Assembly (NCBI GenBank): GCA_004563715.1 | Contig: SIRX01000052.1 | Coordinates: 1-54,067, forward strand | Direction: 5' to 3' | Source of the DNA: Actinomycetota bacterium | GTDB taxonomy: Bacteria > Actinomycetota > Rubrobacteria > Rubrobacterales > Rubrobacteraceae | DNA: 54,067 nt | Part shown: one piece after another, positions 1 to 7,117 of the stretch | Position numbering within the stretch: position 1 is the first letter of the stretch | Layout of the letters: the number at the start of each line of letters is the position of its first letter | Notes under the pieces: model-generated | The model's database searches: none | Told to the model about the DNA's origin: nothing | The model's input: the letters and a program-made list of their open reading frames with translations, nothing else | Program-made: the position numbers and the translations under genes

Positions 1-162
1 GGGGAACAATGCCACAGGCGCAGGTCTGGAGCCAGTCCAGCCGCGCGGGTCGAATCGTCAGCGGATGCTCGCGAACTCCTGCCAGCCTCGCGGCACACCC
101 GTGTCACAGGGTTAATGTCTTAGTTTGTTCTCTTCTGCTCGCGGGTTCTCTAGCTGCAGCCT

Positions 163-456
163 CTACCGGTCTCTCGGCAGGTGCTTTATCTGCTTGACCC
201 TTTGCTCGAATTCTTCGGCAGAACCAGAGTTCTTGAAGGCCCAGGCCAGGTCCTTTATGTTCTGTTCGTTGGTGCGCAGGAAGACGAGGGCCTGCTTGAG
301 CGGCATGTCCTCGAAAGCCGCCACCGCCAACCCCGTGACGTCCAGGGGGTTCTCTACCTCGGCCTTCTGACACATAGCGTACATTCGCGCTGCCTTTACT
401 AGCTGCTTCTTCTGCTCCTGTACTGCGTTTTTTCCACTGCGCGCGTTGCTGTTCAT
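163..456 (-). CDS. small conserved helical protein, function unknown
   Basis: A 97-residue soluble protein, mainly helical and charged, with no signal peptide or membrane segment. The central segment (about residues 35-85) looks like a compact helical domain. I do not recognise a family. ATG at 456 has a strong Shine-Dalgarno (GGAGG, 7 nt upstream), which makes the start secure. It lies downstream of the LEA/E3-binding protein operon on the same strand but is separated from it by a strong hairpin at 506-538, so it may be expressed only partly with that operon. A role in the same stress island is inference from position alone. Nothing recognisable lies between it and the left edge of the window (1-162). 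Confidence 0.65.
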   Translation of the reverse strand: MNSNARSGKNAVQEQKKQLVKAARMYAMCQKAEVENPLDVTGLAVAAFEDMPLKQALVFLRTNEQNIKDLAWAFKNSGSAEEFEQRVKQIKHLPRDR

Positions 457-505
457 TTGCTTACCTCCGGTCTAGACGCGTGCCGGCGTCTTCTCTCGGA
501 CACCT

Positions 506-538
506 TGCCGGCGCCGAACACAACGTTCGGCGCCGGCA
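506..538 (-). terminator. strong hairpin, probable terminator or attenuator
   Basis: A perfect 14-bp inverted repeat (506-519 with 525-538) around a 5-nt loop, placed 33 nt after the stop of the E3-binding protein gene. There is no U-tract, as is common for GC-rich actinobacterial terminators. It could also limit read-through into the 97-residue gene. Confidence 0.6.
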
Positions 539-570
539 GGCAACGCGTTGGCCTTCAGACCGCTATATTG

Positions 571-1635
571 CTACTGCTGCGCGCCCATTACGTCCTTGAC
601 GATGATCCGGCCGTCGGCGCCCGAGCCTTCAACCTGGGAGAGGTCTACGCCCAGCTCCTCGGCCTTCTGCTTGGCGGCCTCCGTGGCGTTCGGCTCCTGA
701 GACTCCTCTTCTTCTCCGTCCCCTTCCTCGCCGGACTCTCCGCCCACGGCCTGCTGTGCCTGCTCGGTGGTCTCTTCGACCTCCTCGGTGACCTCCTCCG
801 TGCTGGGGGGAATCTCCAGGTCGAGGAGGCTGCCGTCCTCGCCGAGCTTCAGCTCGAGAAGGCTGCCGGACTCGTCCTGCACGGTGCGGACCGTCTGTCC
901 CTCCTCGTTGGTGTACTCCTCGTAGCCCTCGGCGGCCGGCAGGTCGGTGATCTTGCCGGTAATGTCCTCGTCGAGGAGGTTGCCAGACTCGTCCAGGGTG
1001 GTCTCGATGATGTCACCGGACTCGTCCACGGCCCGCTGCACGGTCTGGCCCGCGTCGTTGGTGACCTCGCTGAGTAGCTGGGAGCCGGGAGCGAGGTTCT
1101 CGGCGGTCTCGCCCACCTCTTCTACGGCGCCTTCAGCGGTCTCCTGGGCGCCCTCCACGGCTTCTCCGGCCTGCTCCGCCACCTGCCCGACCGCGCCCTG
1201 AGCCTGGTCAGCGACCTCTCCGGCCTGCTCCGTGGCTTCTCCGGCGGCCTCCTGGGCCTGCTCGGTGGCTTGCTCGGCAGTGTCCTGAGCCTGTTCGGTA
1301 GCTTGCCCGGCGGTCTCCTGGGCCTGGTCGACGGCGCCTTCGGCTGTTTCCTGGGCCTGCTGGACCGCTTCGTCTACCGTGTCCTCCAGGCCCTGGTTCT
1401 GGGCCGCTTCGTCGATAGAGTCCGTGATGGACTGGTAGGAGTCGATCATCTCCTGGATCTGGGAACGGGCTTCTTCCTGGTCCTCCGGAAGCTGCTCCAG
1501 CACCTTCTCCAGTTCGGAGCGGCTGCTCTCGAGCTGCCCCTTTGCCTGCCCCAGCGCGTCACCGTAGAAGTCCTTTGCGCTGTTGACGGCCTGCTCCTGG
1601 ATCTTCTGTGCCAGGTTCTGTGCTTCTTCAGTCAT
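571..1635 (-). CDS. LEA-like repeat protein with C-terminal E3-binding domain
   Basis: A 354-residue acidic protein built of modules. Residues 1-85 are a helical, phasin-like segment resembling the N-terminus of the neighbouring 278-residue protein. Residues about 85-190 are Ala/Gln/Glu/Thr repeats of the TEQAQDTAEQA type, like group 3 LEA proteins. Residues about 195-280 are a module of DExG turns that also forms the tail of the 850-residue protein. A Glu-rich linker follows. The last 38 residues form a peripheral subunit-binding (E3-binding) domain, containing AEELGVDLSQVEGSG. A longer reading from 1665 is possible, but ATG 1635 has AAAGGA 7 nt upstream and overlaps the preceding stop by 8 nt, suggesting translational coupling. 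There is no lipoyl or acyltransferase domain, so it is not an E2 enzyme. A desiccation or scaffold role is inference. Confidence 0.75.
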   Translation of the reverse strand: MTEEAQNLAQKIQEQAVNSAKDFYGDALGQAKGQLESSRSELEKVLEQLPEDQEEARSQIQEMIDSYQSITDSIDEAAQNQGLEDTVDEAVQQAQETAEGAVDQAQETAGQATEQAQDTAEQATEQAQEAAGEATEQAGEVADQAQGAVGQVAEQAGEAVEGAQETAEGAVEEVGETAENLAPGSQLLSEVTNDAGQTVQRAVDESGDIIETTLDESGNLLDEDITGKITDLPAAEGYEEYTNEEGQTVRTVQDESGSLLELKLGEDGSLLDLEIPPSTEEVTEEVEETTEQAQQAVGGESGEEGDGEEEESQEPNATEAAKQKAEELGVDLSQVEGSGADGRIIVKDVMGAQQ

Positions 1636-1951
1636 CTCCGCGTCCTTTCTCCTGTTTCTTGTCAACGTCGCTTTCGTCGTGTTGATCCGGACCCTCCGGA
1701 TCGAGCTGTTCTTCCGCCAACTCGCTGGCTATCCTCAAACGAACCCTGATGTCCCGGTAGACGACGTTCCGTTCGACCTCGTCCGGCAGGTTCTCGCGCT
1801 CGGTGCCCGAAACCGACCGGCGTTCGGGGTGACCCCGGAAACGCACCTCCGTGTCCGGCACCTCCTCAAAGCGCAACCGCTCGGCTCTCACATCGGCCAG
1901 GATCTCTATATCGGGGCTATCTGATACCTTCGGTTGTTTTCCGCTCACCAC
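1628..1951 (-). CDS. small acidic conserved protein, function unknown
   Basis: A 107-residue protein. Its central segment (residues about 17-80) is predicted to be a mixed beta domain with the motifs FEEVPDTEVRFRG and ENLPDEVERNVVYRD; the C-terminal 25 residues are charged and probably disordered. I recognise no named family. The GTG start lies 1 nt after the stop of the 278-residue gene, and its stop overlaps the next gene by 8 nt, so it is an internal cistron of the LEA/E3-binding operon. Its position between two modular stress proteins suggests a shared role, but function is not deducible. Confidence 0.65.
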   Translation of the reverse strand: MVSGKQPKVSDSPDIEILADVRAERLRFEEVPDTEVRFRGHPERRSVSGTERENLPDEVERNVVYRDIRVRLRIASELAEEQLDPEGPDQHDESDVDKKQEKGRGDD

Positions 1952-1952
1952 T

Positions 1953-2789
1953 TCAAGACTTCATGACGTCCCGGACGGTGATCAACCCGCCAGCTCCGGA
2001 GCCTTGTATCTGGGAGAGGTCCAGCCCAAGCTCTTCGGCTTTACGCCGGGCGGCGTTGGTGGCTTTCGGACCCTCGTCGCCGTTCTTTTCCCCGGCGACC
2101 TGTCCGGCTTCGTCGGTGGCCTGCTCTACGACCCCGTCGGCCTCGGCGGCGGCCTGTTCGACTTTCTCGGTCGCCTTTCCCGCTACCTGCTCGGCGGCGC
2201 CGGTCGCATCCTGCACCGCGTCCCCGGCCCGGCTCGTCACGTCCTCAAGGGTTATGAGGCCGTTGGTGCCGGACCCTTCGATCTGGGAGAGGTCTACGCC
2301 CAGTTCCTCGGCCTTGCGCCGCACCGAGTCCGAGGCCCCCCCTGACTCTTCTACGGCCTCCAGAACGTCGCTGATGATTATGCGCCCGCCGGTACCGGTG
2401 CCCTCTACCCGCGTGAGGTCTACGCCCAGCTCCCGCGCCTCGCGGCGGGCCGCGTCCGTGGCGTCTATCTCGCCCTGCTCCCTGAGGTTCTCGATGTCCA
2501 GGTTGGAGACGTTGTTCTGCGCTTCGTCGAGACAGCTCTCGACGGCCGCGTAGTTGTCCATCAACTCCTGGAACAGAGCCTGGAAAGGCTCTTCCTGTCC
2601 GCCGGGAATCTGGTCCGGCAGTTTCTCCAGGGTCTCGCGGTTTTCCTGTATCTGCTGCTTCAGCGACTCGACCGAATCGCTGAAGAACTCCTGGGCGAGC
2701 TTCATCGTCTGCTGCTGAACCATCTGCTTGGATTCTTCGATCCCCTGGTTCAGCTTCTCCAACGCCCCGCCGGCCCGATCTTCGGCCAC
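1953..2789 (-). CDS. protein with three E3-binding domains and helical N-terminus
   Basis: A 278-residue protein. Residues 1-95 are a coiled, phasin-like segment paralogous to that of the 354-residue protein. Three peripheral subunit-binding domains follow: at about 108-145 (RELGVDLTRVEGTGTGGRI), 152-185 (AEELGVDLSQIEGSGTNG) and 245-278 (AEELGLDLSQIQGSGAGG). An Ala/Glu/Gln LEA-like linker separates copies two and three. In 2-oxoacid dehydrogenase complexes this domain tethers E1 or E3 to the E2 core; here the lipoyl and catalytic domains are absent. The GTG start at 2789 has GGAGG 4 nt upstream. It is translated between the 850-residue repeat protein (56 nt gap) and the 107-residue protein (1 nt gap). 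Binding to PDH components, to DNA, or to its own neighbours are all possible. Confidence 0.78.
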   Translation of the reverse strand: MAEDRAGGALEKLNQGIEESKQMVQQQTMKLAQEFFSDSVESLKQQIQENRETLEKLPDQIPGGQEEPFQALFQELMDNYAAVESCLDEAQNNVSNLDIENLREQGEIDATDAARREARELGVDLTRVEGTGTGGRIIISDVLEAVEESGGASDSVRRKAEELGVDLSQIEGSGTNGLITLEDVTSRAGDAVQDATGAAEQVAGKATEKVEQAAAEADGVVEQATDEAGQVAGEKNGDEGPKATNAARRKAEELGLDLSQIQGSGAGGLITVRDVMKS

Positions 2790-2845
2790 CGCTCCTCCTT
2801 TCGGGTGTTTACCCGCTCTTCGAATCCGACTCTGTCAGGCCGTTG

Positions 2846-5398
2846 TCAGGCGGCCCGTACCTCGACCACGTTTCCTTCGTCGTCGAGCACCTGCTCGTAG
2901 ACGTTGCCGGCATCGTCTGTCGCCCGGCTCACTACCCGTCCCTGGTCGTCTATGTACTCGTCCTCTACCGGCAGTTCGCTGACGTTGCCGACGTAGTCCT
3001 CGCCGATGACCTCCCCGCTCTCGTTGACCTTGGTCTCCAGGATGTTGCCTTCCTCGTCCACCGTGCGCTCTACGGGCTGCTCCGCGGCGTCCTGGGCCTC
3101 TCCAGCCGCCTGCTCCGCTGTCTGTTCGGCCTCTTCAACGGTGCCCTCGACGGCGTCTTGGGCCTGTCCGGCTTGCTGGGCGGCCTCACCGGCGGTCTCC
3201 TGTGCTTGTTGGGTGGCTTGGCCGGCGGTGTCCTGAGCCTGTTCGGTAGCCTGCTCGGCGGTTTCTCCGGCCTGGTCGGCGGCTCCCTCGGCTGTTTCCT
3301 GAGCCTGTTGACCGACCTCACCAACGGTGTCTGTTGCCTGTTCGGTAGCTTGCCCGGCGGTCTCCTGCGCTTGTTGGACCGCTTCTCCGGCAGTGTCAGT
3401 GGCCTGCTCGGTGGCTTGCTGCGCCGTGTCCGTGACCCCTTCCGCGGCCTGTCCGGCCTGTTCGGTGGCTTGCTCGGCGGTGTCGCTCACGCCCTCGGCG
3501 GCCTCTCCTGCGGCGTCGCCCGCTTCCTGGGCCGCCTGTCCGGCGCCTTCTCCAACCTCACCGGCGGCCTCTCCGGCTTGCTGGGCGGCCTCACCAGCGC
3601 CCTCGCCAACTTCTTGTGCCGCCTGACCGGCGCCTTCGCCGACCTCCTGGGCAGCCTGTCCGGTTTGCTGGGCGGCCTGTCCTGCGCCTTCACCTGCCTC
3701 TTGCGCGGCTTGCCTGGCCCCTTCGCCGACTTCTCCGGCGGCTTGTCCAGCGCCCTCTCCGACTTCCTGAGCAGCCTGACCGGCCCCTTCGCCGACTTCC
3801 TGGGCGGCCTGACCAGCGCCCTCTCCGACGTCTTCGACAGCTTCGCCCGCACTCTGGGCGGCTTCGCCCGCTCCTTCGCCTACGTCTTCCACCGCCTCGC
3901 CGGCGCTCTGGGCGGCTTGCCCGGCGCCTTCTCCCACATCTTCCACAGCTTCGCCGGTGCTTTCGACCGCTTCACCGGCGCCTTCTCCCACGTCTTCTAC
4001 GGCCTCGCCGGTGCTCTCGACAGCCTCGCCAGCGCCCTCACCGACATCCTCGACGGCCGAACCAGCGCCTTCGCCAACGTCCTCGACAGCTTCGCCCGCG
4101 CCCTCACCGACGTCCTCGACAGCTTCACCGGTACTCTCAACGGCCTCACCGGCGCCCTCGCCTACGTCTTCCACCGCCGAGCCGGCGCCTTCACCAACAT
4201 CTTCTACCGCTGAGCCAGCGCCTTCGCCCACGTCTTCGACGGCAGATCCTGCACCTTCACCAACGCTCTCGACGGCTTCGCCGGTGCTCTCGACGGCTTC
4301 GCCCGCCCCTTCGCCTATATCCTCGACAGCGGATCCGGCACCCTCGCCCACGTCTTCGACGGCAGATCCGGCCCCCTCACCGATGTCCTCCACGGCAGAT
4401 CCGGCGCCCTCACCGATGTCCTCGACAGCCGAACCAGCGCCTTCGCCGATATCTTCGACAGCGGACCCAGCCCCTTCGCCGATATCTTCGACGGCAGAGC
4501 CGGCACCTTCGCCTATATCCTCGACAGCGGAGCCGGCGCCTTCACCGATGTCTTCTACCGCAGATCCGGCACCCTCACCGATGTCCTCGACGGCGGAGTT
4601 GAGGCCTTCGCCGACCAGGTCTCCCGCGCCTTCGCCGATATCTTCAACGGCAGAGTTGAGACCTTCGCCAACCAGGTCGCCAGCGCCTTCGCCGATATCT
4701 TCAACGGCGGAGTTGAGGCCTTCGCCGACCAGCTGGCCGGCGCCCTCGCCCACGTCCTCTACCGCGGATCCGGCGCCCTCACCGATGTCTTCGACGGCGG
4801 AGCTGACGCCTTCGACGAGCTTCTCGATTATCTGGGGGTTGCGGTCTATGGTGGTGAGCACCCGGTCGAGGATGGCGGTTACGTTGTCGAGCCTCACCTT
4901 GAGGAGCGCCTGGGCTTCGACGCCCCGGATGACGAGCTTTACCCGGCCGAGGTAGGCGTCGACCCCGACCGAGAGCTCCACCAGGTCGAGCACCTTGGCG
5001 AAGAGGTTGACCTTCGCCCGCAGGTCGTTGAGCTCGAAGTTGATCTCGTCTACCTTCACGACCGGCACGTCCAGCAGTACGTCGGGGATTTTGCCGTCCA
5101 TGGCGGCATCGTCTTCGTCGTACTCCAGCGTGTAGTCCGCGTAGACCTTCTCCGGGATGGTCTGGTCGTCGGGGATGTTGTTCGCGAACCGGTACTCTTC
5201 GGTCTTCTCTACCGAGGTGCGGGGATCGTTTTTCCGGACCGGGGCGTTGTCTTCGATCTCGTCGTAGTCGTGTTGCTCCTGCTGTTCTTCTTGCTGGTTG
5301 CTTTGCTGCTGGTCGTCTTGTTGTCCCTGGGCGTCTTGTTGCCCTTGCTGGCTTTGCTGCTGTTCTTCGGTCGCCTGGTTCGAGTCTTTGGCTGCCAC
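2846..5398 (-). CDS. giant LEA-like 11-residue repeat protein
   Basis: An 850-residue, very acidic, hydrophilic protein. Residues 1-45 are Gln-rich and disordered. Residues about 105-196 form a conserved folded domain (motifs KVLDLVELSVGVDAYLGRV and RGVEAQALLKVRLDNV) that I cannot name; its spacing faintly recalls the GvpA/GvpJ gas vesicle fold, which is only a guess. Residues about 201-775 are tandem 11-mers, at first VEDIGEGAGSA and later AQEVGEGAGQA and TEQAQDTA types, matching the 11-residue periodicity of group 3 LEA proteins, which protect against drying. The last 75 residues are a DExG-turn module shared with the 354-residue neighbour. The GTG start at 5398 is preceded by GGGAG. It is the first gene of the operon and has a candidate stress promoter at 5513-5537. 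There is no signal peptide, so it is probably cytoplasmic. Confidence 0.75.
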   Translation of the reverse strand: MAAKDSNQATEEQQQSQQGQQDAQGQQDDQQQSNQQEEQQEQHDYDEIEDNAPVRKNDPRTSVEKTEEYRFANNIPDDQTIPEKVYADYTLEYDEDDAAMDGKIPDVLLDVPVVKVDEINFELNDLRAKVNLFAKVLDLVELSVGVDAYLGRVKLVIRGVEAQALLKVRLDNVTAILDRVLTTIDRNPQIIEKLVEGVSSAVEDIGEGAGSAVEDVGEGAGQLVGEGLNSAVEDIGEGAGDLVGEGLNSAVEDIGEGAGDLVGEGLNSAVEDIGEGAGSAVEDIGEGAGSAVEDIGEGAGSAVEDIGEGAGSAVEDIGEGAGSAVEDIGEGAGSAVEDIGEGAGSAVEDVGEGAGSAVEDIGEGAGEAVESTGEAVESVGEGAGSAVEDVGEGAGSAVEDVGEGAGSAVEDVGEGAGEAVESTGEAVEDVGEGAGEAVEDVGEGAGSAVEDVGEGAGEAVESTGEAVEDVGEGAGEAVESTGEAVEDVGEGAGQAAQSAGEAVEDVGEGAGEAAQSAGEAVEDVGEGAGQAAQEVGEGAGQAAQEVGEGAGQAAGEVGEGARQAAQEAGEGAGQAAQQTGQAAQEVGEGAGQAAQEVGEGAGEAAQQAGEAAGEVGEGAGQAAQEAGDAAGEAAEGVSDTAEQATEQAGQAAEGVTDTAQQATEQATDTAGEAVQQAQETAGQATEQATDTVGEVGQQAQETAEGAADQAGETAEQATEQAQDTAGQATQQAQETAGEAAQQAGQAQDAVEGTVEEAEQTAEQAAGEAQDAAEQPVERTVDEEGNILETKVNESGEVIGEDYVGNVSELPVEDEYIDDQGRVVSRATDDAGNVYEQVLDDEGNVVEVRAA
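3073..4798 (-). repeat. 33-bp tandem coding repeats
   Basis: Degenerate tandem repeats of 33 bp, each encoding an 11-residue unit. The units at about 3850-4790 are nearly identical to one another (VEDIGEGAGSA, with insertions of GEAVEST or LVGEGLNS type), while those at 3073-3850 have diverged to Ala/Gln-rich forms. The gradient suggests recent unit expansion in the N-terminal half of the protein. Confidence 0.85.
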
Positions 5399-5512
5399 CT
5401 GAATCTCCCTGTTGCCGTTAGCGCAAGCGTTGCTGTCTAGTAACCGTTATTCCGTTTTCCGAAGGCCTGCAAACCTTCGTGACGCTCCTGTTCATAGCTT
5501 TTTCTCAGCGGA

Positions 5513-5537
5513 TTACCCCACTTCTAACCTTGTAGAC
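5513..5537 (-). promoter_or_regulatory. candidate SigB-type promoter
   Basis: On the minus strand, GTCTAC (5537-5532) is followed after 13 nt by GGGTAA (5518-5513). This fits the general-stress sigma factor pattern known from Bacillus (GTTTAA, 12-14 nt, GGGTAT) and lies about 110 nt upstream of the 850-residue LEA-like gene. It is pattern matching only. Confidence 0.35.
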
Positions 5538-5579
5538 CCTGGATGCCGGATCTGGGTTACACCTGTTTCCCGGCGGACC

Positions 5580-6134
5580 TCATTCTTCGTGCAGCCGGTC
5601 GCCCATGTCGTCTACCTTGCGCTCGGCGTGCCGGTGCATGTCACCGTGCCCGCCGGTCTCTTCGGTCATGGCCTGAGATATCTCGTCCGACTTGCGCTCG
5701 TTGTGCAGGTGCGGGTCTCCCTGGGCGCCGGTTTCCTCGGTAACCCGCTGCGCCAGGTCTTCTTCGGCCGCCGCCGGGTCTATGGGCATCTTCCCTTCCA
5801 GCGGCATGTCCTCCATCATGTTCCCGTCGGCGCTCGCTTCTTCTTCGGAGAGCCCGCTGGCGTAATCCGCCGACTCCATCGACTTCATGGACTCCATCGA
5901 ACCCATAGACTCCATAGACTCCATGGACTCCATCGAGTCCTCCCGCAGGCCGGGCAGGGGGCGCGGGTCGACTCCGCCCTCTTCGATCCTCTTCTTGACC
6001 TGCTCCTTGCGGTTGTCGGCCGCCCGCGCCCGCTGCTCCATTCTCTTGCGGACCTCTTCGTCCGCCCGGCGCATCCTTTTTTCTATCCGGCGCTCGACCG
6101 CCCGCTGGCGTTGCTCCTGCTCGCGTATGCTCAT
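5580..6134 (-). CDS. charged coiled protein with Ser-Met-Glu repeat, unknown function
   Basis: A 184-residue soluble protein. Residues 1-55 are a strongly basic and acidic helix, probably coiled coil. Residues 67-88 are seven SM-containing triplets (SMESMESMESMGSMESMKSM). Residues about 130-184 contain two diverged copies of a segment ending in HxxHAERK/HLHNERK (VTEETGAQGDPHLHNERK and AMTEETGGHGDMHRHAERK). The His-rich copies could bind metal, and the Met run could act as an oxidant sink; both ideas are inference. ATG 6134 has AGGAGGG just upstream. It lies immediately upstream of the LEA-like operon on the same strand, with its own candidate stress promoter. No family recognised. Confidence 0.65.
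   Translation of the reverse strand: MSIREQEQRQRAVERRIEKRMRRADEEVRKRMEQRARAADNRKEQVKKRIEEGGVDPRPLPGLREDSMESMESMESMGSMESMKSMESADYASGLSEEEASADGNMMEDMPLEGKMPIDPAAAEEDLAQRVTEETGAQGDPHLHNERKSDEISQAMTEETGGHGDMHRHAERKVDDMGDRLHEE
5871..5936 (-). repeat. 9-bp tandem repeat coding Ser-Met-Glu
   Basis: About seven copies of a 9-bp unit, reading as SME or a variant on the coding strand. Such a short in-frame repeat can change copy number by slippage without breaking the reading frame. Confidence 0.75.
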
Positions 6135-6175
6135 AGACCCTCCTGGCTACGGATGGTTTTGCCTGGGGTCTTCCC

Positions 6176-6200
6176 TTACCCACTCTCGGGCGAATCTTAC
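6176..6200 (-). promoter_or_regulatory. weak candidate SigB-type promoter
   Basis: On the minus strand, GTAAGA (6200-6195), a 13-nt spacer and GGGTAA (6181-6176) lie about 42 nt upstream of the 184-residue gene. The -10 hexamer and spacing equal those of the candidate at 5513-5537; the -35 match is poor. Confidence 0.25.
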
Positions 6201-6237
6201 TCCCAGGGGCAGCCAGGAGCTACATCCGAAGCGGAGG

Positions 6238-7071
6238 TTAAACGAACTTCTTGTACACGCCGATGTTGGTGGTGTCGCGCACGCCGAGGGCCTCTTTGAG
6301 CTCGTTTAGCGTGGCGCCGCGGCGTAGGAGCCGGATGGCGAAGGTGTGCCGCAGGTTCATCGGGGAGACGCGCCACAGGCCGACCTGCTCGCAGCGCTTC
6401 CAGAGGGCGTTCTGGAGCGACTTGGAGGTGGCGACGGGCCGGGCGGCGCGGCCCACGATCAGCTCCGGAGTCTGGTCTTTGCGCAGGTCGAGGTACCGGC
6501 GGACGGCCTCTACCGTCTCCGCGGAGAGCCGGTGGCTCCGGGGGGCGAGGTGCGAGCCGGGGCCGCCCAGGTGAACCTGAGCGGCTTTGAGGTCCACGTC
6601 GGAGCGGAGAAGGCCCCGGACCTCGCTGACCGTTACCCCGGTCTCTAGCATGAGCCGGATGACGACCGCGTCGCGGGCGTCCTCGGGCCGGTTTACCGGA
6701 AAGGCGAGGAGCTGCTTTGCCTCCTCTTCTTCGAGAAAGACTATCTGCTGGTCGAGGGGCTGGTGCATGGGCTCTATCGGGTCGAAGTCCAGCTCCGCAT
6801 CCGAGCTGGCCCTCACCCAGTCCAGAAACCGCCGGACGGCGGCGTCCTTGCGGTAGACGGTGAAACGCTTGCGGTTCTCGGAGAGCAGGTGGTTGCGGAA
6901 GTCCATCACGTGCCCGACGCCCACCTCCTCGACGCCCGTTACGCCGCGCCCCGCCAGGAAACCGGCGAACTCCCGCAGGTCGGCCTCGTAGAACTCGGCG
7001 GTCCGGGGGCTGGTATGCTCGTCGTCGTCGAGGTGGGCGGTAAAGTCCTCTATCAGGGCCCTTATCTCCAT
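6238..7071 (-). CDS. tyrosine recombinase-like protein lacking most catalytic residues
   Basis: A 277-residue protein with the two-domain plan of XerC/XerD-type integrases: an N-terminal SAM-like core-binding domain (residues about 1-100) and a C-terminal catalytic fold (about 110-277). The fold is clear from LETGVTVSEVRGL, MNLRHTFAIRLLRRGA and ALGVRDTTNIGVYKKF. The nucleophile Tyr273 and the second Arg (Arg241) remain. The first Arg of the family (TGLRxSEL) is Thr147, the beta-hairpin Lys position appears to be His174, the HxxR His is Met238 and the LGH His is Val264. Such a protein is unlikely to recombine DNA by the normal chemistry and may act as a DNA-binding protein. It is transcribed divergently from the sortase gene, 46 bp away. 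There are no integrase-type attachment sites or cargo visible nearby. Confidence 0.75.
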   Translation of the reverse strand: MEIRALIEDFTAHLDDDEHTSPRTAEFYEADLREFAGFLAGRGVTGVEEVGVGHVMDFRNHLLSENRKRFTVYRKDAAVRRFLDWVRASSDAELDFDPIEPMHQPLDQQIVFLEEEEAKQLLAFPVNRPEDARDAVVIRLMLETGVTVSEVRGLLRSDVDLKAAQVHLGGPGSHLAPRSHRLSAETVEAVRRYLDLRKDQTPELIVGRAARPVATSKSLQNALWKRCEQVGLWRVSPMNLRHTFAIRLLRRGATLNELKEALGVRDTTNIGVYKKFV

Positions 7072-7105
7072 GCGCCCATTTTACCGGCAAACGCCCGGCT
7101 CCTGT

Positions 7106-7111
7106 TAGAAT
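7106..7111 (+). promoter_or_regulatory. -10 element, probable leaderless start of sortase gene
   Basis: TAGAAT ends 6 nt before the ATG at 7118, so transcription would begin at or next to the start codon. No Shine-Dalgarno is present. A convincing -35 is not seen (TTTACC at 7080 is 20 nt away). Confidence 0.45.
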
Positions 7112-7117
7112 CCAGGT

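Noticed and set aside
2843-4955. Long open frames on the plus strand opposite the 850-residue gene
   Set aside because: They mirror the 33-bp repeats on the other strand; their composition (Leu/Gly/Ser or Pro/Thr/Ser runs) follows from the repeat, and they have no ribosome sites or family likeness.
2846-5398. Gas vesicle structural gene call for the conserved domain of the 850-residue protein
   Set aside because: Only a faint pattern likeness; no gvpF/G/K/L/O-type genes nearby, so I leave it as unknown.
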